DNA of 32,347 nucleotides from contig LUZF01000027.1 in NCBI GenBank assembly GCA_001602865.1, forward strand, positions 1 through 32,347. Direction: 5' to 3'. Origin of the DNA: Bacteroidales bacterium Bact_14. GTDB lineage: Bacteria > Bacteroidota > Bacteroidia > Bacteroidales > UBA932. Of this stretch, positions 1 through 7,477 are shown one piece after another. Both the position numbers and the translations under genes were made by a program. The notes below the pieces were generated by a model. That model worked only from the letters and a program-made list of their open reading frames with translations, was not told the DNA's origin and did no database searches. Within the stretch, counting starts at the first letter, position 1, and each line of letters starts with the position of its first letter.

Positions 1-483
1 GCCGCGGCGCAGAGCGCGGACGGGCGGACGGCGGAAGCCGTCCTCGCCGGCGCGGAGCCGGCCCGGGACCGCGCCCGGATGGCCTCCCTGCTGGAAAACC
101 AGCTGTCGAAGCATTACCTCCACTACGCTTTCCGGCTCGCCTCCCCCGTCCCGGAAGGCCCGCTGCCGCTGCTCGGCGCCGCGCAGATCAACGGCCTGCG
201 CCGCGCGCTCGGCGACAGCCTGGAAAACCAGGCTTGCAAAACCCTCCCCATGGCCGGGCGAAAGCGTGGGAATGATGAGATAAATGAAGATGGCCACAGG
301 GAGGGTGAGCTGATGCGTTCCAAATACTGCATCCGGTATGAGTTGGGCCTCTGTCCGCGCTATCAGGGAGCGGCCCCGACGGGACCCCTGTTCCTCGTTA
401 ACAACGGACGCCGCTTCCCGCTCGGCTTCGACTGCGAAGCCTGCGAAATGACGGTCCGCGTGCCCGCGGAAAGCCCTAGATAA
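1..483 (+). CDS. U32 family peptidase (collagenase-like), C-terminal part, truncated by window start
   Basis: Frame is open from base 1; C-terminal motif MRSKYCIRYELGLCP...PLFLVNNGRRFPLGFDCEACEMTV is typical of U32 peptidase C-termini; stop TAA 481-483. Confidence 0.85.
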   Translation, partial: AAAQSADGRTAEAVLAGAEPARDRARMASLLENQLSKHYLHYAFRLASPVPEGPLPLLGAAQINGLRRALGDSLENQACKTLPMAGRKRGNDEINEDGHREGELMRSKYCIRYELGLCPRYQGAAPTGPLFLVNNGRRFPLGFDCEACEMTVRVPAESPR

Positions 484-1663
484 ATCCGAAAACCAATTCC
501 ACGTCCCCGAAACTGCCCGTGATCCCGCTCTGTTTTTCGAAATAGCTGCGGGCCAGCGTCCCGCGCCAGACGATGTCGTCCCGGTCGCGGTACGGAATGT
601 CCAGCTCGAAGCCGTAGCTCTTGGACTGGACCTTCACGTTGGCGGAGCATTTCCAGGTCGTCTGCGTCCCGCCGTCGTCTTCGGTGATCAGCAGGCAGAA
701 GTCGTCCATCTGCTCCGTCCATTCCGAAACCAGGATGGCGTTGAACGGCCGGAACGTGTCCAGGTCCTTGCGCTTCACGACGATCATAAAATCGGTGATG
801 GTCGGCGAGTAATCCTTCATGTCCGATTCGGTCTTCGCCTTGAACCCGCTCACGGAGCCGCACTTGATAAAGAACTCCGACGCACCGCCGAACCAGGAAT
901 CGTAGTTTCGGTTCATCTTGAAGTATTTCAGGACCAGCATCCGGCTTTGCGCGGCCTCGCCGGAGCCGCCTTTCACCAGGATTTCGCCGCCCAGGCCCCA
1001 GTCCGGGTCCTCCCGGCGGCGCATTTCCAGCGAGGTGTAGCCGCTGTCGCTGTTGTTGTTCACGACCCAGACGGGATGCGTCCGGGCATACGCCTCGTCC
1101 ACGACCACCTCCTCAACCGTGCGGTTTCCGGCGGCGTCGATCCTAGTCTGATAACCCACGTTGTTCGTCGCGGCACCGCCCGGATCGAAGGTGATGACCG
1201 GGAGCGACGTGCCGTCGTACTCCTCGGAATACGGCCAGTAAATCTGCGCGTCGGAGGAGGCGAGCGCGTCCAGGTAGTCCTGGACCGCCGCGGCATCGAA
1301 CTCCCCCGCCTTCGTGCGGTAGCGCTCCCGAAGGTGGTTCTCGATCAGGACCCGCATCGGCGTGCCGTAATGCGCCGCGCCGGAGGCCTTTCCGGCCCGG
1401 TCGCCGACGCCCGCGCCCGGCTGCTCGAACAGGTCGCGCATCGTGTATTCCTCGTCGTAACCGTTACCCGCGGAGGCGCTTACGGCGGCGTGGACCTCCG
1501 CAAGCTGCTCGCCGCCGATCGGCAGGGCCGACAGCAGGCGGGCGACTTCCGGCAGGGACACGGAGCCCGCCGCCGGTTCCGGCTCCTCCCGGGGCAGAAC
1601 CCCGGGATCGCAGGAGGCCGAAACCAGCGCGAGCGTGAAAAGCAGAAGTTTTGAAGTTTTCAT
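476..1663 (-). CDS. Predicted lipoprotein of unknown function
   Basis: Signal peptide with lipobox-like LVSASC; 395 aa ORF; no family recognised. Confidence 0.75.
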   Translation of the reverse strand: MKTSKLLLFTLALVSASCDPGVLPREEPEPAAGSVSLPEVARLLSALPIGGEQLAEVHAAVSASAGNGYDEEYTMRDLFEQPGAGVGDRAGKASGAAHYGTPMRVLIENHLRERYRTKAGEFDAAAVQDYLDALASSDAQIYWPYSEEYDGTSLPVITFDPGGAATNNVGYQTRIDAAGNRTVEEVVVDEAYARTHPVWVVNNNSDSGYTSLEMRRREDPDWGLGGEILVKGGSGEAAQSRMLVLKYFKMNRNYDSWFGGASEFFIKCGSVSGFKAKTESDMKDYSPTITDFMIVVKRKDLDTFRPFNAILVSEWTEQMDDFCLLITEDDGGTQTTWKCSANVKVQSKSYGFELDIPYRDRDDIVWRGTLARSYFEKQSGITGSFGDVELVFGFI

Positions 1664-1713
1664 AATCCTCGTTTTTGGTTACTGCAAAGTGACGAAAAAA
1701 GAGCCGTTTACCG

Positions 1714-1721
1714 CAAAAGTA
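1714..1721 (-). promoter_or_regulatory. Candidate Bacteroidota -7 box (TACTTTTG on minus strand) for the 476-1663 lipoprotein
   Basis: Matches TAnnTTTG; about 50 nt upstream of ATG; no clear -33 TTTG. Confidence 0.4.
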
Positions 1722-1735
1722 AACGTGTAAATTGT

Positions 1736-1743
1736 TATCTTTA
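1736..1743 (+). promoter_or_regulatory. Candidate -7 box TATCTTTA for the GH18 gene
   Basis: One mismatch to TAnnTTTG, 5 nt before ATG 1749. Confidence 0.35.
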
Positions 1744-1748
1744 CGACT

Positions 1749-2789
1749 ATGAGACACTTACTACCCCTGCTTCTGACGATTCCGCTGCTTTTTGCTTGCG
1801 GCGGAAGCCAATCCGGCACTCCGGAAACCCGTCACGGCGACCCCGATGAAAAGGTCGTCATCGCCTATGTCTACCGATTGCGGGAGCTGCCTGACGCCAA
1901 ATACCTGACCCATATCAATTTCGCGTTCGGCCATGTCAATGAGACATTTGACGGTGTCCGCCTCGACCGTCCGGACGACCTCCGGACCATCGTCGGCCTG
2001 AAGGAGACCTTCCCCCACCTCAAGGTCCTCCTTTCCATCGGCGGCTGGGGCAGCGGCCGTTTCAGCGAAATGGCCGATAACGACGCTTACCGCGCCTCTT
2101 TTGCGCAGGACTGCGCCCGCGTCGTCCGGGAATTCGGCCTGGACGGCATCGACATCGACTGGGAGTATCCGGGTTCGGATATGGCGGAGATCTCCGCCTC
2201 CCCGCGCGACGTCGCGAACTACAACCTCCTGATGCGGGATATCCGCGCTGCCATCGGGCCGGACAAGCTCCTGACCCAGGCCACGGCCAGCACGGCGGAG
2301 TACTACGACTTCCCGGGCCTGGAGCCCTACATCGACTGGACCAACATCATGGCCTATGACCTTGGCTGGGCCCCGTACCACAACGCGCCCCTCTACCCTT
2401 CGGAGCTGGTGGATCCCGAATCCATCTCCGTCGACGAATGTGTCAAGGCCCACCTGGCCTGCGGCGTCAAGCCGGAGAAACTGGTGCTGGGCGTGCCTTT
2501 CTATGGCCACGGCGTCCAGGGCTTCCCGCGCCGCGTGGACCTGACCCAGGCGGATAAACTCGAAGGTTATGAATACCATTGGCACGAGGTGTCGCAGGTC
2601 CCCTACCTGACCGATGCCGTGACCGGCGAGTTCGCCTTCGGTTACGACAATGTCGAATCCCTCCGGATCAAATGTGAATATGCCCTGAAACAGGGCCTCA
2701 AGGGTGCGATGTTCTGGGAATACAGCGGAGACAACGCCGCCGGCGACCTCCGTCGCACGCTCTACCAGACCCTCAACCGTATAAAATAG
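1749..2789 (+). CDS. GH18 family glycoside hydrolase (chitinase/endo-beta-N-acetylglucosaminidase-like) lipoprotein
   Basis: Catalytic motif DGIDIDWEYPG, LSIGGWG motif, lipobox-like LLFACGG. Confidence 0.92.
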   Translation: MRHLLPLLLTIPLLFACGGSQSGTPETRHGDPDEKVVIAYVYRLRELPDAKYLTHINFAFGHVNETFDGVRLDRPDDLRTIVGLKETFPHLKVLLSIGGWGSGRFSEMADNDAYRASFAQDCARVVREFGLDGIDIDWEYPGSDMAEISASPRDVANYNLLMRDIRAAIGPDKLLTQATASTAEYYDFPGLEPYIDWTNIMAYDLGWAPYHNAPLYPSELVDPESISVDECVKAHLACGVKPEKLVLGVPFYGHGVQGFPRRVDLTQADKLEGYEYHWHEVSQVPYLTDAVTGEFAFGYDNVESLRIKCEYALKQGLKGAMFWEYSGDNAAGDLRRTLYQTLNRIK

Positions 2790-2801
2790 AACTCCCGCCT
2801 T

Positions 2802-3041
2802 ATGAAACTCTCGAACGACCAGAAAAAAATGCTGCGGGGCATCGCCCTGTACGTTCCCACTTACATTGTCGGCTACATCCTTTTTAGTCTGTTGATTTTC
2901 AAGCGCGGAATCCAATGGGGGGACATCCTGGTCCTTCTCATCAGCGGCCTCGTCATCGCCGCCGTTTTCGCCGTATTCACCATCCTCGGCGCACGCATCC
3001 CCACGCGCGACGATACCCCGGAGAAACCCAAGGAAAACTAA
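2802..3041 (+). CDS. Small two-helix membrane protein, unknown function
   Basis: 79 aa ORF with two hydrophobic segments, 12 nt after the GH18 gene, same strand. Confidence 0.65.
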   Translation: MKLSNDQKKMLRGIALYVPTYIVGYILFSLLIFKRGIQWGDILVLLISGLVIAAVFAVFTILGARIPTRDDTPEKPKEN

Positions 3042-3994
3042 GGGCGACTGAAAGAAACGAAGCGGTCCTTTCCGGCGAAGTCGGGGAGGACCGCGACGTC
3101 CGTAAAACCGGCGGCGGTGAAAACGGCCGCGGTCCCGGGGCCGAGGGTCTCGTTGATTTCAACGAGGCCACGGCCGCCCGGCGCGAGCAGCGCCTGCGCC
3201 CAGCGCGCGATGGCGCGATAGAAGCGCAGCGGGTCCGCGTCCGGCACGAACAGCGCCATCGCGGGCTCGTGGTCGAGGACGTTGGGGCGCATCGAGGCGC
3301 GCTCGGAGTCCTTTATATAAGGAGGGTTGCTGACGATTAGATCGTACAGAGATTCCTCCACGCGGCCTTCGGCCTTGGTCGAAATGACAGAAAGGTCGCT
3401 CGGGATGACAGCAGAAGGGTCGGTCGGAATGATAGCAGGAGGGTCGGAGAGGACGTCGGCGAGGTAGAAATCGACGGTGGCGGAGGTTCCTAAAAAAGCC
3501 TTCTGGGAGGAGGCGAGGGCAAGGGCGTCGGGCGAGAGGTCGACGGCCGTGACCGACAGGTCGGGGCGGCGGGTCGCGAGCGCCCAGGCGATGCAGCCGG
3601 AGCCGGTGCAGAGGTCCAGCACGCGCGCGCCAGGCGAAGACGGGTCGGCCGACGGGGGCGGGAGCAGGCGGAGGGCCTGTTCCACCAGCATCTCCGTCTC
3701 GGGGCGCGGAATCAGGACGCCCGGGGCGACCTTCAGCTTCAGTCCGCAGAATTCGGTGTAGCCGAGCACATACTGGATGGGCTCACCGGCGCAGAGGCGC
3801 GCCAGGGCCTGTTCCAGAAGGGCCTCCTTATCACCCGGCACCTCCGTCTGCGGCTCGATGATATGGGTATAACGCCGGAAGCCCGTGAGTTCCTCCACGA
3901 GCATAGCGACCAGCGCGGAGGCCTCCGCCTCCGGGTACAGGGCCTGCAGAGCCCGGGTGCTCCCGCGCACGAATTGGGACAGAAGCATCGCCAA
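3038..3994 (-). CDS. prmC: Peptide chain release factor N5-glutamine methyltransferase
   Basis: VLIPRPETEMLVEQAL, DLCTGSGCIAWALA (SAM motif) and SNPPYI (NPPY motif) are characteristic of PrmC/HemK. Confidence 0.93.
   Translation of the reverse strand: MAMLLSQFVRGSTRALQALYPEAEASALVAMLVEELTGFRRYTHIIEPQTEVPGDKEALLEQALARLCAGEPIQYVLGYTEFCGLKLKVAPGVLIPRPETEMLVEQALRLLPPPSADPSSPGARVLDLCTGSGCIAWALATRRPDLSVTAVDLSPDALALASSQKAFLGTSATVDFYLADVLSDPPAIIPTDPSAVIPSDLSVISTKAEGRVEESLYDLIVSNPPYIKDSERASMRPNVLDHEPAMALFVPDADPLRFYRAIARWAQALLAPGGRGLVEINETLGPGTAAVFTAAGFTDVAVLPDFAGKDRFVSFSRP
3347..3445 (-). repeat. Dispersed-repeat-like sequence embedded in prmC; three degenerate ~24-nt units plus a GTCATTTCGACC...GGAATCTC-like unit
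   Basis: Minus strand reads GACCCTCCTGCTATCATTCC GACCGACCCTTCTGCTGTCATCCC GAGCGACCTTTCTGTCATTTCGACCAAGGCCGAAGGCCGCGTGGAGGAATCTCTG; encodes DPPAIIPT/DPSAVIPS/DLSVISTK repeats. Confidence 0.75.
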
Positions 3995-3997
3995 TGG

Positions 3998-5014
3998 TTA
4001 GGAATTCTCGATGATGGCCGTCAGGAAATCGGACATTTCGATGCCCGCGGTGCGGACCATCTTCGGCACGAGCGAGGCGCTCGTCATTCCCGGAATGAGG
4101 TTCAGTTCCAGGAAGTACAGCCCGTCCTCGGCCCAGATGTAGTCGGCGCGCACGACGCCGTTGCAGCCCAGGAACGCGTAGATCTTCTCCGTCGTCGCCT
4201 GGACGAGCGCGGCCGTCTCCGCCGGGATTTCCGCCGGGCAGACTTCGTTGCTGTGGCCGTTGTATTTCGCGTCGTAGTCGAAGAAATCGTTCTCGGAAAT
4301 GATCTCGATCACGGGCAGGGAACGCACGGACTGGCCGTCGGAATACGACGCGCAGGTCAGCTCGCGGCCCAGGACGCCCTGCTCGACAAGCACCGTCCCG
4401 CTTTCGGAGAAGGCGAACTTGATCGCGTCGGCCAAGCCGCCGGGCTCGACGACTTTCGTCAGGCCGAAGCTCGACCCGCCGCTCGTCGGCTTGACGAACA
4501 CCGGGAAGGAGAGGCGCTCCTCCACCTTCGCGATGAACGCGTCCAGGTCATCGCCCTGACGCACGAGCAGGTCCGGGGCCATCTTCACGAAGTCCACCCC
4601 GTCCATATAGCGCTTGCAGGCATACTTGTCGAAGGCGACGGCGGAGACGAAGGAGCTGCAGGTGCTGAAAGGCACCTTCAGCATCTCCAGGTAGCCCTGG
4701 AGCTGGCCCGTCTCGCCCGGCGCGCCGTGCTGCATGATTAGCGCGAAGTCGAAATTGACCTTCTCCCCGTAGATGCGCACGGAGAAATCGGATTTGTCAA
4801 TTTCCGGACGCGCGATGTCCGGGAAGATCACCCGCATCGCGTTTTTCTTCCGGTAGGCGACCAGGGACCATTTCCCGAAACGGGCAAAGATCTCATAGAC
4901 GTCGTAACGCGTGTCGTCGACGCGGGAAGCCGTAAATTCCCCGCTCCTGCAGGAAACCTCCCATTCGGATGTGTCGCTGCCGTAGATGACGGCGATGGAG
5001 TTGTATTTGGCCAT
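3998..5014 (-). CDS. ddl: D-alanine--D-alanine ligase
   Basis: MQHGAPGETGQLQGYLEMLKVPFSTCSSFVSAVAFDK, FVKPTSGGSSFGLTKV, LELNLIPGMTSASLVPKM; ATG at 5014 chosen because upstream ORF extension overlaps pbp1A. Confidence 0.93.
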   Translation of the reverse strand: MAKYNSIAVIYGSDTSEWEVSCRSGEFTASRVDDTRYDVYEIFARFGKWSLVAYRKKNAMRVIFPDIARPEIDKSDFSVRIYGEKVNFDFALIMQHGAPGETGQLQGYLEMLKVPFSTCSSFVSAVAFDKYACKRYMDGVDFVKMAPDLLVRQGDDLDAFIAKVEERLSFPVFVKPTSGGSSFGLTKVVEPGGLADAIKFAFSESGTVLVEQGVLGRELTCASYSDGQSVRSLPVIEIISENDFFDYDAKYNGHSNEVCPAEIPAETAALVQATTEKIYAFLGCNGVVRADYIWAEDGLYFLELNLIPGMTSASLVPKMVRTAGIEMSDFLTAIIENS

Positions 5015-5024
5015 GGCTGTAAGA

Positions 5025-7376
5025 TTAATCAAAGAAATATTCTTCTTCCGCCTGCTGTCCGGAGGTCGCGTCCTCGTCGCCGCCGCTGCAGGAGAGGTTG
5101 AGGTGCATCCCTGCGGGCTCGATGAACCTGTCCTCCTCGCTGATGCCGAGGATCCCGTCCTTGAGGACCTTGGACATGAAGATGCCCCAGATCGGCAGGG
5201 CCATGTTCGCGCCGCTGCCGTAGGCGATGGACTGGAAGTGGACCTGGCGGTCCTCCGCGCCAACCCAGACGCCTGCGGTGAGGCTCGGGGTGTAGCCGAT
5301 AAACCAGCCGTCGGAGTTGTCATTCGTGGTACCGGTCTTGCCGGCGATCTGGCCCCGAAGGCCATAGGTCGAGCGCAGGCGCGCGCCCGTGCCCTCGTTG
5401 ACGACGCCCATCATCAGGTTCGCCATCAGGTAGGCCGTCTGCTCGCCGATCGCCTCGCGCTTGCGGTTCGTGAATTCGCTGATGACGTTGCCCTGGCTGT
5501 CCTCGATGCGGGTCACGAACAGCGGGGAGACATAGACGCCCTTCGAAGGGAAGGTGTTGTAGGCCGAGACCATCTCGTAGGGCGAGATGTCGGCCGGGCC
5601 GACGCAGAGGGAAGGCACCTCGTCAATGTGGGAGTCGACGCCCATCTTGTGCATCATACTCGCCATCGCGGTCGGGCCGAACTGCTTCATCAGGTAGGCG
5701 GAGATGTTGTTCGAGCTGTGGGTGAGGCCCCATTTCAGGGTCACGGTCTGGCCGATCCACTCGTCCTTGTCCGTGCTTCGCGGCGTCCAGGGCTGGTCGT
5801 TCACGATGAAGGACTGGGGCACGTTGACCACCTTGTCGCAGGGGGTCATGCCCTCCTGCATCGCGAGCGTATAGAGGAAGGGCTTGATGGTCGAGCCGAC
5901 CTGGCGCTTGCCCTGGCGCACGTTGTCATACTTGAAGTAGCGGTAGTTCGGGCCGCCGACGTAGGCCTTGATGTGGCCGGTCGCGGGCTCGATGGCCATA
6001 AACGCGGCGCGGAGGATGGACTTGTAGTAGCGGATCGAATCGTCCGGAGTCATCAGGGTATCGATGTAGCCCTTCTCGTTCCAGGCGAAGACGCGCATCT
6101 TCGTCGGCTCGGAGAAGGTCTTCAGGATGTCGGCGTCGGACTTGCCGTCCGCCTTCTGGAGGCGGTAGCGGTCGCTCCAGCGGCGGGCCTGGGCCATCAG
6201 CTGGTCGATCGTCCTGCGGTCGATGTCGTTCGAGAACGGCTTGTTGGTCTTGTTGCGGAGGTCGCGCTGGAAGTCGATCTGGAGGCGTTTGCCGAGGTGC
6301 TCGGCGACGGCTTCCTCCGCATATTTCTGCATCTTGTAGTTGATCGTCGTATAGATCCGCAGGCCGTCGCGGTCGATGTCGTACGGGCTTCCGTCCGCCT
6401 TCTTGTTCTTCTTCAGCCAGCCGTAGAGTTCGTCGTTCACCCAGAGGAGCGAATCGGCGGTGTACTCCTCCGGATTGCGGTAGGAGGACTTCTTCGGCTT
6501 GTCGGCGTTCATATGGCGGCGGAGCATATCACGGAAGTACGGCGCAAGGCCGGAATTGTGGTCCTGGACCTGGTAGGACAGGGAGATCGGAATCTGCTGG
6601 ATCGAGTCGCGCTGGGCTTTCGTGAGATACCCGGCCTTCTCCATCCGTCCGATGACGAAGTTGCGACGCTCCAGCGACTTCTCCGGATTCAGGACGGGGT
6701 TGTAGCGGGTCGGCTTGTTGACCATGCCGACGAGCAGGGCGCTCTCCTCAACCGTCAGGTCGGCGGGGAGCTTCGCGAAGAAGGTCTCCGATGCGGCGCG
6801 GATGCCGTAGGCGCTGCTGCCGAAGAAGATGGAGTTGAGGTACATATCGATGATTTCCTCCTTCGTGTAGTTGCGCTCCAGCATCACGGCGGTCACCCAT
6901 TCCTTCATCTTCGTCCAGACCATCACGACCGCGGACCAGCCCGGCACCTTGCTGTGGACTTCCCGGCGCGGGTAGAGGGTCTTCGCAAGCTGCTGGGTAA
7001 TGGTACTGCCGCCGCCCTGGCTGCTGTTGCGCATCAGGAGGGTCTTGATCGCCACGCGCGCGAGACCTTTCATATCGATGCCGGAGTGGCGGTAGAAGCG
7101 GATGTCCTCCGTCGCCACCGCGGCCTGCACGAGACACTGGGAAAGTTCATCATAGCCGGTATAGGTACGGTTCTCGATATGGAAGGTGGTCAGGACCTCG
7201 CCGCCCTCGGCGATTACCTGCGTCGCAAGCTTGCTCTCGGGGTTCTCAAGTTCCTCAAAGGAAGGGAGTTTCGCGAACAGGCACACGCAGAGGATCAGGC
7301 CTCCGACCAGCACGAAAGGGGCCGCCAGAAGGATCCAGAACCACTTGGTTATCTTTTTCTTTGTCTTGTCCGTCAT
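5025..7376 (-). CDS. Bifunctional transglycosylase/transpeptidase, class A penicillin-binding protein
   Basis: EDIRFYRHSGID and GGSTITQQLAK (GT51); GSTIKPFLY and KTGTTNDNSDGWFIGYTP (transpeptidase). Confidence 0.96.
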   Translation of the reverse strand: MTDKTKKKITKWFWILLAAPFVLVGGLILCVCLFAKLPSFEELENPESKLATQVIAEGGEVLTTFHIENRTYTGYDELSQCLVQAAVATEDIRFYRHSGIDMKGLARVAIKTLLMRNSSQGGGSTITQQLAKTLYPRREVHSKVPGWSAVVMVWTKMKEWVTAVMLERNYTKEEIIDMYLNSIFFGSSAYGIRAASETFFAKLPADLTVEESALLVGMVNKPTRYNPVLNPEKSLERRNFVIGRMEKAGYLTKAQRDSIQQIPISLSYQVQDHNSGLAPYFRDMLRRHMNADKPKKSSYRNPEEYTADSLLWVNDELYGWLKKNKKADGSPYDIDRDGLRIYTTINYKMQKYAEEAVAEHLGKRLQIDFQRDLRNKTNKPFSNDIDRRTIDQLMAQARRWSDRYRLQKADGKSDADILKTFSEPTKMRVFAWNEKGYIDTLMTPDDSIRYYKSILRAAFMAIEPATGHIKAYVGGPNYRYFKYDNVRQGKRQVGSTIKPFLYTLAMQEGMTPCDKVVNVPQSFIVNDQPWTPRSTDKDEWIGQTVTLKWGLTHSSNNISAYLMKQFGPTAMASMMHKMGVDSHIDEVPSLCVGPADISPYEMVSAYNTFPSKGVYVSPLFVTRIEDSQGNVISEFTNRKREAIGEQTAYLMANLMMGVVNEGTGARLRSTYGLRGQIAGKTGTTNDNSDGWFIGYTPSLTAGVWVGAEDRQVHFQSIAYGSGANMALPIWGIFMSKVLKDGILGISEEDRFIEPAGMHLNLSCSGGDEDATSGQQAEEEYFFD

Positions 7377-7421
7377 ACGTCAGTCCGGGTTGGTATGCAA
7401 AAGGCAAAATTACCAATTAAA

Positions 7422-7454
7422 TTTGGAAAATTGGGTGCTTTGTGTTTTTCTTTG
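7422..7454 (+). promoter_or_regulatory. Candidate topA promoter: TTTG-N21-TTTCTTTG
   Basis: TTTG 7422-7425 and TTTCTTTG 7447-7454 approximate the Bacteroidota -33/-7 consensus. Confidence 0.4.
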
Positions 7455-7477
7455 CAGAACGAAATTGAAATTTGCGT

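Noticed and set aside
3361-3375. GGCC-TTC-GGCC hairpin in prmC as a regulatory structure
   Set aside because: Short palindrome that is part of the repeat-derived sequence; no independent evidence of regulation.
5015-5365. N-terminal extension of the ddl ORF to 5365
   Set aside because: Overlaps the class A PBP coding region with non-conserved S/P/R-rich sequence; ATG at 5014 gives the expected Ddl N-terminus.
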